64,000 nt of DNA from Halomonas saccharevitans (GCF_900116405.1 NZ_FPAQ01000003.1:1-64000); one strand, 5' to 3'; positions 18,074-26,415 are shown, counted from the first letter of the stretch. Notes: a model not told the origin generated them from the sequence alone. Translations and numbers: made by a program.

Positions 18074-18652
18074 ATGGACGAAAAAGCACACAGGCTGGAG
18101 CGGCTCGCCTCGGTAAGGCCGCGCCTGGTCTCCTTCGCCCTCATGCACTTGCGTGATCGAAGCCAGGCAGAGGATGCCGTTCAGGAGGCCATGATGTCTG
18201 CCATCGAGAAGAACGACAGCTTCGCCGGACGCTCCGGCTACGAGACCTGGGTCTTCGGCATCCTCAAGTACAAGATCCTCGACACCATGCGCGCCCAGAA
18301 GCGCCAGGGCCGCTGGCAGCCGCTGGCGGACGAGAACGACGACGAGGCGATCGACCGGCAGTTCCAGCAGAACGGCCGCTGGCAGCAGGAGGCCCGTCCG
18401 CAGAGCTGGGGAGAGCCCGAGGCCGCCTTCGAGACTGAACGCTTCTGGCAGGTCTTCGACGCCTGCATGATCGCCCTGCCGGACAGCGCCGCGCGAATCT
18501 TCTCCCTGCGCGAGCTGATGGGGCTCTCCACCGAGGAGATCTGCCGGGAGCTCGGCATCAAGGAGAACAACTGCTGGGTGATGCTGCATCGCGCCCGGTT
18601 GAGGCTGCGCGCCTGCATCGAGCGGGGCTGGCTCGAGGGAGACGCCTCATGA
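18074..18652 (+). CDS. ECF-type RNA polymerase sigma factor, 192 aa
   Basis: Sigma-70 region 2 is at about 8-75 (SFALMHLRDRSQAEDAVQEAMMSAIE...YETWVFGILKYKILDTMR) and region 4 at about 125-182 (LPDSAARIFSLRELMGLSTEEICRELGIKENNCWVMLHRARLRLR). A charged linker lies between. Region 3 is absent, defining an ECF factor. The stop overlaps the start of the zinc-finger anti-sigma gene (ATGA), so the two are translationally coupled. The regulon is not evident; DUF302 and DUF3047 envelope proteins downstream are candidates only by position. Confidence 0.9.
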   Translation: MDEKAHRLERLASVRPRLVSFALMHLRDRSQAEDAVQEAMMSAIEKNDSFAGRSGYETWVFGILKYKILDTMRAQKRQGRWQPLADENDDEAIDRQFQQNGRWQQEARPQSWGEPEAAFETERFWQVFDACMIALPDSAARIFSLRELMGLSTEEICRELGIKENNCWVMLHRARLRLRACIERGWLEGDAS

Positions 18653-18846
18653 TGATGTGCAAGGAAGCGACTCGCCTGATGTCGCTGCGCCAGGACCGCT
18701 CGCTCAGCTTCCAGGAGAAATTCACGCTGCGGCTGCACCTCGCCATGTGCAGCGCCTGCCGGGAGTGCGACCGGCAGTTCACGCTACTCCACGGCGTCGG
18801 CCGGCACTACGACCCCGAGCAAGACGACGACGAGCCGTCGGCATGA
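18649..18846 (+). CDS. Small zinc-finger anti-sigma factor, 65 aa
   Basis: A minimal anti-sigma domain with the zinc-binding pattern H-x3-C-x2-C (HLAMCSACREC, about 28-38) plus an N-terminal Cys (MMMCKEA). There is no membrane helix, so this is a soluble, ChrR/RsrA-like or zf-HC2-only protein that would respond inside the cytoplasm, for example to redox or metal stress. It is coupled to the ECF sigma gene by a 4-base overlap. The stop is followed one base later by the end of the convergent DUF302 gene. Confidence 0.85.
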   Translation: MMMCKEATRLMSLRQDRSLSFQEKFTLRLHLAMCSACRECDRQFTLLHGVGRHYDPEQDDDEPSA

Positions 18847-18847
18847 G

Positions 18848-19306
18848 TCACCGGCCCGCGGCGGCGCCGGCCAGGCCCTCGAGCACGCCGGCGATCTTCT
18901 CCAGGGGCAACCCGCACTCATCCAGGGCGTGGCGCTCGGCCAGGTAGTGGGGAGAATTCCACTCCAGCCGAACGCCCTGATCGGTCTCCCTCACCACCAT
19001 CTTCTGCGGCAGGTCCAGCGCCACGCTGCCCTGGCACTGCATCATCGGCGTGCCCACCGCCGGGTTGCCGAAGATGAAGGTCCGGGTCGCCGGCAGCGAG
19101 CGCTCCACGCGCTGGGCGTTGGCCGCGTGGTCGACGACGCTCATCAGGGTCAGCCCCCGCGCCTTGATCGCCTCGCGCAGCCGCTGATCGACGCGCTCGA
19201 TGGCGTCGTCCGACTCGAGATGCATGATGCCGTGCGACGCCGCCTGCGCGACCGGCACTACGGCCATGAGCAGGCTCAGGGCCGCCCCAAGCAACGCTCT
19301 ACGCAT
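18848..19306 (-). CDS. DUF302-domain periplasmic protein, 152 aa
   Basis: A signal peptide (MRRALLGAALSLLMAVVPVAQAA) and a DUF302 domain: AIERVDQRLREAIKARGLTLMSVVDHAANAQRV, then RTFIFGNPAVGTPMMQCQGSVALDLPQKMVV, the hallmark FGNPxxGTxLMQ...DLP of the family. The length is normal for an exported single-domain DUF302 protein. Structures show a small alpha-beta fold of unknown function, often in redox or metal contexts. It converges on the anti-sigma gene with a one-base gap. Confidence 0.85.
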   Translation of the reverse strand: MRRALLGAALSLLMAVVPVAQAASHGIMHLESDDAIERVDQRLREAIKARGLTLMSVVDHAANAQRVERSLPATRTFIFGNPAVGTPMMQCQGSVALDLPQKMVVRETDQGVRLEWNSPHYLAERHALDECGLPLEKIAGVLEGLAGAAAGR

Positions 19307-19428
19307 GATATCGCTCCTCTTGCCGTATGCTGGTGGGGTATCGATCCGCTCAGCGTGGTCGAGGCTCGCGGTCCTGACAAGCCTCCGCGGCCTCGAGTTC
19401 GCCCCCCGATTCCAGGAGTGAACGTGCG

Positions 19429-20115
19429 ATGACGCGACACCCCCTTTCCACCCGCCGTCTGATACTGGCCGCGCTCTGCGCCGGACCGACCCTGGTCGGG
19501 GCCGGCCAGAGCCTCGCCGACGAAGCCCTGCACTTCTCGCCGGAGGAGATCCGCGGCTGGTCGACCCGCGTCTTCGCGGGCGAGACCGAGTACCGGGTCG
19601 TCGAACTGGACGGCACGCAGGCGCTCCGGGCCCGCGCCCGCCGACAGGCCTCGGCGAAATACCTGGAGCGCGAGATCGACCTCGGCGAGACGCCGTACCT
19701 GCAGTGGTGCTGGCGAGTCTCGGAGGTGCACGAGGGGCTCGACGAGACGAAGAAGTCGGGGGACGACTACCCGGCCAGGGTCTACGTGGCTCGAAAGACG
19801 GGGCTGCTGCCCTGGCAGGTGGAGTCGGTGAACTACGTCTGGGCCTCGAGCCAGCCGGCCGGCAGCGCCTGGCCCAACGCCTTCACCGACCGCGCTCAGC
19901 TGCTGGCGCTGCAGAGCGGCGACGCCCGGGTGGGCGAATGGGTGGCGGAGGTGCGCGACGTCGGCGCGGACTACCGGCGACTCTTCGGCAGTCGAGCGAC
20001 CCGCATCGATGGCCTGGCCCTGATGAGCGACGGCGACAACGCCGGCGTCGATGCCACGGCCTGGTTCACCCACCTGGCCTTCTCCGCCTCGCCCACGCCG
20101 CCCTCCTGCCCCTGA
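19429..20115 (+). CDS. DUF3047-domain exported protein, 228 aa
   Basis: The N-terminus (TRRLILAALCAGPTLVGAGQSLA) is a signal peptide. The DUF3047 beta-rich domain follows (about 30-222) with YLQWCWRVSEVHEGLDETKKSGDDYPARVYV, VNYVWASSQPAGSAWPNAF and the end RIDGLALMSDGDNAGVDATAWF. This is a carbohydrate-binding-like jelly-roll of unknown role. A 122-base divergent promoter region separates it from the DUF302 gene. Confidence 0.82.
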   Translation: MTRHPLSTRRLILAALCAGPTLVGAGQSLADEALHFSPEEIRGWSTRVFAGETEYRVVELDGTQALRARARRQASAKYLEREIDLGETPYLQWCWRVSEVHEGLDETKKSGDDYPARVYVARKTGLLPWQVESVNYVWASSQPAGSAWPNAFTDRAQLLALQSGDARVGEWVAEVRDVGADYRRLFGSRATRIDGLALMSDGDNAGVDATAWFTHLAFSASPTPPSCP

Positions 20116-20160
20116 CGCGCTCAGTCGATAGCGACGAAAGCAGATCGCCATAGCGCCAGA

Positions 20161-20799
20161 TCAGGGTGCCGACCACGATGGCAACATAGCAGACGAAGGG
20201 GATGGCGCGCCGGGTGCGGTCGCCGCTTCCCGCTGCCAGTGGCGCAGGGTGGAGGGGTGAACGCCGAACGATGCCGGCAGGGCGATGCCGATCTGCTCGG
20301 CCAGCAGGCCGATGATCGCCATGTGATGCACGGTATGGCTGGCCAGGAAGGCCAGTTCACGGGCCAGGCTGGACGGCAGGGCGAGGCGCGCCTCATCGTC
20401 CGCGACGCGATCGGAGGCCGGCGCGTCGGCGTCCTGGCAATGGCGCAGGGTCAGGCGCTCGGGCGACGCCTGGCCCTGAAGCGACGAGAGCCAGGTATCG
20501 AGGGCGGCCAGACGCCGGGCGGCCTCGTCGGGCCGGGCTTCGAGGGCCGGGTCGCGACGACGCTGCTCGTAGTCGAGGGTCTCGGCGCCCGCCTCGAGCC
20601 CGTCGATCAGCGCCTCATAGTGGTCGATGATATGGCGAACATGCTTGCCGAGGGTGTGACGCCCATGGACGCCGAAGACTCGGCGATAGGCCTCGGGGGC
20701 CAGGTCGTCGAGCAGGCTATTGAGCTGGGCCAGCGCCATCCGGTTCTCCTCGATGAGGCCCGGGGCGGTTCGCGATGGCAAGGTTGCGGGAATCGGCAT
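20161..20799 (-). CDS. DinB/YfiT-like four-helix protein, 212 aa
   Basis: The three-His metal site of the DinB superfamily is visible: LGKHVRHIIDHYEALIDG (about 50-67) and FLASHTVHHMAIIGLLA (about 150-166). Family members are putative metal-dependent thiol transferases or hydrolases, and bacillithiol-type transferases belong to the fold. ATG 20799 is chosen (AGGACAG upstream); the open frame continues upstream as an Arg/Pro-rich shadow of the acidic-tail gene. The gene lies 109 bases downstream of that gene, same strand, and may be in the same transcription unit as the TTLL-linked protein. Confidence 0.78.
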   Translation of the reverse strand: MPIPATLPSRTAPGLIEENRMALAQLNSLLDDLAPEAYRRVFGVHGRHTLGKHVRHIIDHYEALIDGLEAGAETLDYEQRRRDPALEARPDEAARRLAALDTWLSSLQGQASPERLTLRHCQDADAPASDRVADDEARLALPSSLARELAFLASHTVHHMAIIGLLAEQIGIALPASFGVHPSTLRHWQREAATAPGAPSPSSAMLPSWSAP

Positions 20800-20908
20800 G
20801 GTGGCTGTCCTGTCGGGTCCGTGTTGGGCCCGCCCGAAAGCGGGGAGGAAGCCGGGGCCGTCACCCGTGGCGACGGCCCGGCCTCTCAGGGAAGGGGCGA
20901 TGGCGAGA

Positions 20909-21196
20909 TCACCCCTCGGCCTCGGCTTCTGCTTCCCCCTCGGCTTCCTCTTCGGGTTCACCCTCGGCCTCTCCTTCGGCCTCTCCTTCGGCCTCGGCAT
21001 GCGCCTCGGCCAGCATCAGGGGCGCCTCCTGGCCGCTGGTGAAGCCGCTGGAGGCGCCCGGCCCCTCGGCGGGCTCGCTGGCCACGGCCTGGAAGGCCGC
21101 TCCGCTCGCCACCAGCAGCAGTGCCGGCGCCGTGGAGCCGAGCTGGCGGCCGAGCCGGCCCAGCAGGTTGCGACGTTTCTCGTCGTGCAGTGTCAT
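20909..21196 (-). CDS. Small leader-plus-acidic-tail protein (Glu-Ala-Gly tail), 95 aa; putative TTLL substrate
   Basis: No known family. Residues 1-38 form a leader or Tat-like segment (HDEKRRNLLGRLGRQL, then hydrophobic TAPALLLVASGAAFQA). Residues 52-66 are a short linker (FTSGQEAPLMLAEAH). Residues 67-95 are a Glu-rich tail of EAEG-type repeats that runs to the C-terminus, resembling eukaryotic tubulin tails in composition. The leader and linker are paralogous to the cytochrome at 8356-9066. GAGGAGG precedes ATG 21196; an in-frame ATG at 21229 has no such site. The gene follows the TTLL-PqqD gene on the same strand, 190 bases downstream. I infer that it is the precursor modified by that enzyme; the direct evidence is only adjacency, leader conservation and tail composition. 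Confidence 0.72.
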   Translation of the reverse strand: MTLHDEKRRNLLGRLGRQLGSTAPALLLVASGAAFQAVASEPAEGPGASSGFTSGQEAPLMLAEAHAEAEGEAEGEAEGEPEEEAEGEAEAEAEG

Positions 21197-21344
21197 GGTT
21201 CTGACCTCCTCGATTGGCAGTCTCGACACGTCCCGTCAACGCGCGCTCGCTATCCACGCTCGACGTCCGCGCTCGAATGGCATGCTCGACACGCCGTGCG
21301 TGGCGTCATGCCCTGGACCGGTCCGGAGGACCGGCCCCGTCATC

Positions 21345-21370
21345 GGCGCTGCCGCGGCAGCGGCAGCGCC
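21345..21370 (-). terminator. Hairpin downstream of the TTLL gene
   Basis: GGCGCTGCC (21345-21353) pairs with GGCAGCGCC (21362-21370), 16 bases beyond the TTLL stop codon. A second hairpin lies at 21318-21334 (arm CCGGTCC). They may end or attenuate the TTLL transcript, leaving the acidic-tail gene to its own promoter at about 21200-21315. Confidence 0.5.
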
Positions 21371-21386
21371 GTATGCTCGTGCCCGG

Positions 21387-23870
21387 CTACTGACCCGCCG
21401 CGGCGGGGCGGGAGACCTGGGCTTCGGGAGCGATGTGGGTGGCCATCCAAGCGGCCAGGGACGCGGACGACGGCCCCTGCGCCTCGCTCCCTGTTTGTGT
21501 CGCTTCTGTCTCGCTCTCGCTGTCTGTCGGGATGGCGCTCAGGGCCAGGGTGGAAAGCCAGTCGCCAAGGGCCGTCACGCCGTGACCCTCCAGCATCTGC
21601 CCTTCCCCAGCCAGGCAGTGCGGCAGCAGCGCACCCAGGGCCTCCAGCATGGCAACCGGGGCCAGGGGCTCCTGGACGTGCTCGCCGCCCGGCAGCAGCA
21701 CGCCGCGCAGGGTCACGCCGGCCGGCATCCTCGAGGCGGTCCGCGCGCTCGCCGGCTCGTCGGCGGCGTCCGCCAGGGGGAGATCTAGGGGCTCGGCCCG
21801 CGCCGGGTCAGCGAGGTCCAGGCGCACGCCGCGGGTCGGCCGGCCTCCGCCGGCCTCGCGCAACCGCGCGAGCAGGCGGCGGCGCGGCGCGCCCTCGGGA
21901 AGCAGACAGAGCACCGCAGTTTCGTCGGGCATCACCAGCAGGGGCGCATCGATCACCGGACGGTCGGGGCTCGCGACTCGGCGCAGCAGGTGCGTCGTCA
22001 GCGCGGGAGCCAGCTGGGCCAGCGTCAGCCGAGAGGCCAGCAGCCGATCGGCATCGGCCAGGGCGTAGCCCACCGTCTCGCGCAGCACCCGAAGCCGCGG
22101 CAGTCGACTCGCCACCTCGTCGGCGAGGGGTGTCAGCCGCGTGCCGAAGCCGGCCGCGAGCCGCGCGATGGCCGGGGGGCTCGCCACCGACAGCGCCCAC
22201 TCCTGCCCCGCCAGACGCAGCGCGAATAGGCGCTCGACGGAGGGCGTCTCGGGTGCCGGCGTGTCGGCCTCGGCGGCCGGCGCGTCCGCGGCGTCCCGCT
22301 CGCCCGCCTGGCGAAGCAGGCCGCCGCGGCACCAGTCGTGCAGGGTGAGCCAGACCTTCCGGCGCAGGCTCTCGTGATCGGTACCGTGCGCGTCCGGTCT
22401 CTCTTCTTCCCCCCCGGCCGTGGCGCTCGCCAACGCCTCGACGATGGCGTCGAGATCGAGCCCCTCGGTCGCCAGCAGCCAGATCAGCGCCGCCGTGTCG
22501 TTGGGCCGGTAGAGATCGCCCCGTCGCGTGTCGTAGAGGGCGAGGCGCTCCTCGTCGACGATCTCAGAGACGTGGCGGCGCGCAATACGCGGGGCCGGCA
22601 GCGAACGCCCGGCGAGCCCCTCGGCCAGCCGCCGGTCGGCCAGGCTCGGCAGCGTGAAGTACGGCAGGTAGCACTCGGGATCGACGGCCGGCAGCAGCCG
22701 CCGGAAGCCGCCGGCGCGGGCCCGCTCCGCCTCGGCCTCGGCGACCAGCGCCGCGGCCGCCCCCGGCGCCTGGTCAGCCTCCTCGCTTGCCGCCTCGGTC
22801 GATACCTTTCTTGCCGCTCGGCCGGGAATGTCGATGAGCGTTACCAGGTCCCGAACCAGACCGCCCTTGACGGCCTCCTCGACCCGCCCGCCCGACTCCG
22901 GGGCGGCGCAGATGCCAAGCGACGGACTCAGGTTGCACTCGAGTATCCACGGCTTGAGGGTGTCATCCACCAGGCAGTCGAGCCCCAGCAGCTCGTAGCA
23001 GCCGCGCGGGTCGGCGGCGGCCTCAGCCGTGCGAGCGCGCATGGCATCCACGGCGGAGATCACGGTCAGCGCCACCAGGTCCTCGATGCGGGCGAACAGG
23101 GCCTCGTCGTCATGCCTCTGATCCTTGAGCCACTGGCGGTAGCGATCGAAGTCGATGAACTCCACCGGCACCTCGGCGCGGTCGTTCAGGGCATTGATAT
23201 CCGGATTGGTCAGCTGGCTGTAGGGGTTGTCGGCATCGTCGGGATCCCAGGGCTCCGAGGCCAGCTTGGCGAAGCCCTGGCGGTAGAGATAGACACGCAG
23301 CGGCGCAAGCGAGCTGATCAGCACATAGAGGCGCAGCACATACTTGTGGCCGCGGATGGTGTGGGGGTTGGCCAGGTACTCCTGCACCAGCCAGTCCCGG
23401 GCGAGGGGCGCCTCGCCGACATCCTTAAGCAGCCGTATGCCCTTGCCCTTTGAGGCGTTGGTGGGCTTGAGGATCCAGCGCTGCTCGGGGTGATCCCGGG
23501 CGGCCTGCTGCAGCGCGTGGTAGTCACCGGGCATCACATAGGCGCGGGGAAAGAAGGCCAGCCGCCGGGCGAGTCCATGCTCGGGCCCGTGGCTCTCGTG
23601 GATGCGCTCGCGCAGGGTGGAGAGGCTCTCGTGCAGGCGACTCTTGACGGTGAGCGCCGCATTGCCCGGGAAGTGATTCAGGGTGCGCGTCGGCGAGACC
23701 CGCCGGAACTGCCTGGCCTCCGGCATGCCGGTGATCCAGCCGGCGTCCCAGTCATGCTCGTCCCCGACCTGCCATCCCAGGGGCTCCAGGGCCTCGCGGA
23801 AGAAGCGATCCTGTTCCGCGGCCCGCTGGCCACCCAGCCAGAAACGTCTCGGCGAATGTGGCTCCGTCAT
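21387..23870 (-). CDS. Tubulin-tyrosine-ligase-like (TTLL) ATP-grasp ligase with PqqD-like domain, 827 aa
   Basis: Residues about 60-345 are a TTL/TTLL-type ATP-grasp domain. It contains RWILKPTNASKGKGIRLL (131-148, with the nucleotide-site Lys), VQEYLANPHTIRGHKYVLR then LYVLISSLAPLRVYLYRQGF (162-200), NPYSQLTNPDINALN and CYELLGLDCLVDD then LKPWILECNLSPSL (291-318; Mg ligands about D298, E311, N313). This matches eukaryotic TTLL polyglutamylases motif by motif. About 440-525 resembles a PqqD/RRE leader-binding domain (LALYDTRRGDLYRPNDTAALIWLL). The remaining 300 residues are unassigned; a degenerate HprK-like fold is possible but no P-loop is seen. TTLLs ligate Glu, Gly or Tyr to acidic tails. 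The next gene downstream encodes a protein ending in such a tail. AGGAG precedes ATG 23870. Confidence 0.85.
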   Translation of the reverse strand: MTEPHSPRRFWLGGQRAAEQDRFFREALEPLGWQVGDEHDWDAGWITGMPEARQFRRVSPTRTLNHFPGNAALTVKSRLHESLSTLRERIHESHGPEHGLARRLAFFPRAYVMPGDYHALQQAARDHPEQRWILKPTNASKGKGIRLLKDVGEAPLARDWLVQEYLANPHTIRGHKYVLRLYVLISSLAPLRVYLYRQGFAKLASEPWDPDDADNPYSQLTNPDINALNDRAEVPVEFIDFDRYRQWLKDQRHDDEALFARIEDLVALTVISAVDAMRARTAEAAADPRGCYELLGLDCLVDDTLKPWILECNLSPSLGICAAPESGGRVEEAVKGGLVRDLVTLIDIPGRAARKVSTEAASEEADQAPGAAAALVAEAEAERARAGGFRRLLPAVDPECYLPYFTLPSLADRRLAEGLAGRSLPAPRIARRHVSEIVDEERLALYDTRRGDLYRPNDTAALIWLLATEGLDLDAIVEALASATAGGEEERPDAHGTDHESLRRKVWLTLHDWCRGGLLRQAGERDAADAPAAEADTPAPETPSVERLFALRLAGQEWALSVASPPAIARLAAGFGTRLTPLADEVASRLPRLRVLRETVGYALADADRLLASRLTLAQLAPALTTHLLRRVASPDRPVIDAPLLVMPDETAVLCLLPEGAPRRRLLARLREAGGGRPTRGVRLDLADPARAEPLDLPLADAADEPASARTASRMPAGVTLRGVLLPGGEHVQEPLAPVAMLEALGALLPHCLAGEGQMLEGHGVTALGDWLSTLALSAIPTDSESETEATQTGSEAQGPSSASLAAWMATHIAPEAQVSRPAAAGQ

Positions 23871-24059
23871 GCTCGGATTCTCCTGTGCGGCCATCGCGTG
23901 GGGGACATGGGCACTCTGTCGTCGCTGCCAGGCGCTCCTTACAGAGATAGCCACCACCAGGCGATCCGTCGCGCCTCGATTTCTGGAACGATCGACTCAT
24001 TGATGGCCGCAAGGCGACGCCATGGCGAAGAGCCGTGCTACGTGCCTCGGCCCGATACG
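23871..24059 (-). promoter_or_regulatory. Upstream region of the TTLL gene
   Basis: There is no gene in this 189-base gap between the TTLL start and the hairpin after the HAD gene. The likely TTLL promoter lies here. I could not identify convincing -35/-10 boxes or an operator by eye. Confidence 0.3.
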
Positions 24060-24095
24060 ACGACGCCCTGGCCGGTTGACCGGCCAGGGCGTCGT
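24060..24095 (-). terminator. Strong hairpin downstream of the HAD gene
   Basis: A perfect 16-bp stem (24060-24075 with 24080-24095; arm ACGACGCCCTGGCCGG) closes on TTGA. It lies 33 bases beyond the HAD stop and should separate the HAD gene from the TTLL gene. Confidence 0.75.
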
Positions 24096-24128
24096 CATGA
24101 GGGACTCATCGCCGCGTTACGCGGCGGC

Positions 24129-24812
24129 TCAGGCCAGCCGCTCGGCCAGGGCGTCGAGGTCGGCCACGGTAAAGTCCGGATCGATCCCCCAGGGATCGAA
24201 GGGCGCATCCGGGCTGCGCCGCACCCAGGCGGCATGCAGGCCGGCGTGACGCGCACCGATCACGTCGAAGGCGTTGCTGGAGATCAGCCAGGTGTCGCCG
24301 GGCTCGCTCTCCAGCCGATAGCGCAGGTGGGCGTAGACCGCCGGGTCGGGCTTGAAGCGCTTTATCTCGTCGACGCTGACCACGTCATCGAAGCGCTCGC
24401 GAATCCCGGCCTGCGCGAGCAGCCTCTCGACCGCCTCGCGGCTGCCATTGGAGAAGGCCACGCAGCTCACCCCCGCCGCGACGAGACGATCCAGTGCGGC
24501 CGCGGCTTCCGGGAAGGCCGGCAGGCGCTCATAGACGCCCATCAGGTGCTCCTTGTCGGTCTCCGAGAAACGCGTCTGCAGGGCGCGATCGGTGAACTCC
24601 AGCGCCTCGCGGGTGCAGCGGGCGAAGTCGACGTAGGCCCCCATCAGGCCCCGGCGGAAGCTGTACTCCAGCTGCTTGTCGCGCCAGCGGCGCGAGAACT
24701 CGGGAGCCAGCTCCGAGCGGTCCTGCCCGGCGAGACGCTGCTCGAGCTCGGCGACCACGCCATGGGTGTCGATCAGGGTCCCGTAGACGTCGAAGGCCAG
24801 TACCGTTGCCAT
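24129..24812 (-). CDS. Haloacid dehalogenase type II (HAD superfamily), 227 aa
   Basis: HAD motif I is FDVYGTLID with nucleophile Asp8. Motif II is VAFSNGSREAVERLL, motif III Lys is in VDEIKRFKPDPAVY, and motif IV is WLISSNAFDVIGARHAGLHAAWVRR. The FD-x-Y-GT-L-x-D start and the SSNAFD sequence are typical of L-2-haloacid dehalogenases, about 230 aa. These hydrolyse short 2-haloacids with inversion; many homologues have other or unknown substrates. AAGGAG lies seven bases before ATG 24812. It stands alone between strong hairpins downstream of doeD. Confidence 0.87.
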   Translation of the reverse strand: MATVLAFDVYGTLIDTHGVVAELEQRLAGQDRSELAPEFSRRWRDKQLEYSFRRGLMGAYVDFARCTREALEFTDRALQTRFSETDKEHLMGVYERLPAFPEAAAALDRLVAAGVSCVAFSNGSREAVERLLAQAGIRERFDDVVSVDEIKRFKPDPAVYAHLRYRLESEPGDTWLISSNAFDVIGARHAGLHAAWVRRSPDAPFDPWGIDPDFTVADLDALAERLA

Positions 24813-24951
24813 CTCCTTGCTCCTTCCATCGGTGAACGCTCCCAGCGTGCGCCAGGACGCACGCCGCGACAAGTCGGCGCGAGGGCCGGGCTCAGCCGGC
24901 CAAAAGCCGCGCCAGGACGAGCCGGCAGCGGCGAGAATCAGTGCGGAGCAA

Positions 24952-24975
24952 CGCCGGCCCCTGGCGGGGCCGGCG
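24952..24975 (-). terminator. Hairpin terminator after doeD
   Basis: CGCCGGCCCC (24952-24961) pairs with GGGGCCGGCG (24966-24975), loop TGGC, 12 bases beyond the doeD stop. It probably marks the 3' end of the ectoine-degradation transcript. Confidence 0.65.
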
Positions 24976-24987
24976 ACGGGTGCGCCG

Positions 24988-26415
24988 TCAGGCGACGGTG
25001 GCGGCCATGCCCCTGACGGCGCCCTCGCGGACCAGCTCGTCGAGCACCGCGTCCACGGCGCGACGGGCCCGAGCGACGATCTCGTCGACCTCCTCGCGGC
25101 TGGTGGTCAGCGGCGGCGCGAAGCCCAGGATGTCGCCCTGGGGCATGGCGCGGGCGATCAGGTTCTCCTGCATCGCCGCGGCGGCGATGCGCGGGCCGAC
25201 CTTGAGCGTGGGATCGAAGTCCTGGCGACGAGCAGGATCGGCGGCGAACTCCAGCGCCGCCAGCATGCCCACGCCGCGCACGTTGCCGACGATGGGGTGG
25301 TCGCCGAAGGCGGCCTGCATCCGCTGCTGCAGGTAGGCGCCGGTCTCGGCGGCGTTTTGGGTCAGCCCCTCGCGCTCGATGATCGCCAGGTTGGCGAGCC
25401 CCGCGGCGCAGCCGAGGGCATGCCCGGAGTAGGTCCAGCCGTGACCGATCGGGCCGTACTCGCCGGTCCCCTGCTCCAGGACCTTCCACACGCGGTCGCC
25501 GACGATCACCCCGGAGAGCGGCTGGTAGGCGCTGGTCAGGCCCTTGGCGATGGTGATGAGGTCGGGCTTGATGCCGTAGAAGTGGCTGCCGAAGTCGGCG
25601 CCGATGCGCCCGAAGCCGCAGACCACCTCGTCGGCGATCAGCAGCACGTCGTACTTGGCCAGCACCGCCTGGATCTCGGTCCAGTAGCCCTCCGGCGGCG
25701 GCACGATGCCGCCAGTGCCGAGCACCGGCTCGCCGATGAAGGCGGCCACGGTGTCCGGGCCCTCGGCGAGGATCATCTCCTCGAGCCTAGTCGCGCAGTG
25801 CTTCGAGAACTCGCGCTCGGTCATGCCCTCGAGCTCCGCGGCCCGCTGGTAGTAGAACGGCGCCTCGGTGTGGCGGATGGTGTCGATGGGCAGGTCGAAG
25901 TTATCGTGGAACGCCTTGAGGCCGGTCAGCGAGCCCGAGGCGATGCCGGAGCCGTGGTAGCCGCGCATCCGCGAGATCACCTTCTTCTTCTGCGGCAGGC
26001 CGCGCACGTTGTTGTAGTAGCGCACGGTCTTCAGCTGAGTCTCGTTGGCGTCACTGCCCGACATGCCGTAGTAGACCTTGGACATGCCGGGGCCGGCGAG
26101 CTCTAGGATCTTCTCGGAGAGCGCGATCTGCGGCTCGTTGGAGTGCCCCACGTAGGTGTGGTAGTAGGACATCTTCAGGGCCTGCTCATAGATGGCCTCG
26201 GCCACCTCGGTCCGGCCGTAGCCGATATTGACGCAGTACAGGCCGGCGAAGCCGTCGATGAACTCGCGGCCATCCTTGTCGACGATGTGGATGCCCTGGC
26301 CGCCGGTGATCACCCGGCCCGGCGCATCGCCGTGGGCGAAGTCGCGCAGGTGGGTGGAGGCGTGGAAGGTCACCTTGCGGTCGCGCTCGATCAGGTCCCG
26401 GTGCTGCTGGTTCAT
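24988..26415 (-). CDS. doeD: Class III aminotransferase, DoeD-like diaminobutyrate transaminase, 475 aa
   Basis: A PLP-dependent class III (omega) aminotransferase. It has DGFAGLYCVNIGYGR near the N-terminus, MSGSDANETQLKTVRYYNNV, the aspartate motif LLIADEVVCGFGRIG, and the Schiff-base Lys291 in LITIAKGLTSAYQPLSGVIV. In Halomonas elongata DoeD converts L-2,4-diaminobutyrate to aspartate 4-semialdehyde in ectoine catabolism; in Ruegeria the equivalent gene is called atf. It lies downstream of the DoeC-like dehydrogenase on the same strand, matching that pathway order. A general beta-alanine or putrescine transaminase role remains possible, but the locus favours DoeD. Confidence 0.85.
   Translation of the reverse strand: MNQQHRDLIERDRKVTFHASTHLRDFAHGDAPGRVITGGQGIHIVDKDGREFIDGFAGLYCVNIGYGRTEVAEAIYEQALKMSYYHTYVGHSNEPQIALSEKILELAGPGMSKVYYGMSGSDANETQLKTVRYYNNVRGLPQKKKVISRMRGYHGSGIASGSLTGLKAFHDNFDLPIDTIRHTEAPFYYQRAAELEGMTEREFSKHCATRLEEMILAEGPDTVAAFIGEPVLGTGGIVPPPEGYWTEIQAVLAKYDVLLIADEVVCGFGRIGADFGSHFYGIKPDLITIAKGLTSAYQPLSGVIVGDRVWKVLEQGTGEYGPIGHGWTYSGHALGCAAGLANLAIIEREGLTQNAAETGAYLQQRMQAAFGDHPIVGNVRGVGMLAALEFAADPARRQDFDPTLKVGPRIAAAAMQENLIARAMPQGDILGFAPPLTTSREEVDEIVARARRAVDAVLDELVREGAVRGMAATVA

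Noticed and set aside
20799..21000. N-terminal extension of the DinB-like protein (KERPKERPRV...)
   Set aside because: It is the frame-shifted shadow of the EAEG-coding repeats; a good ATG at 20799 starts the conserved domain.
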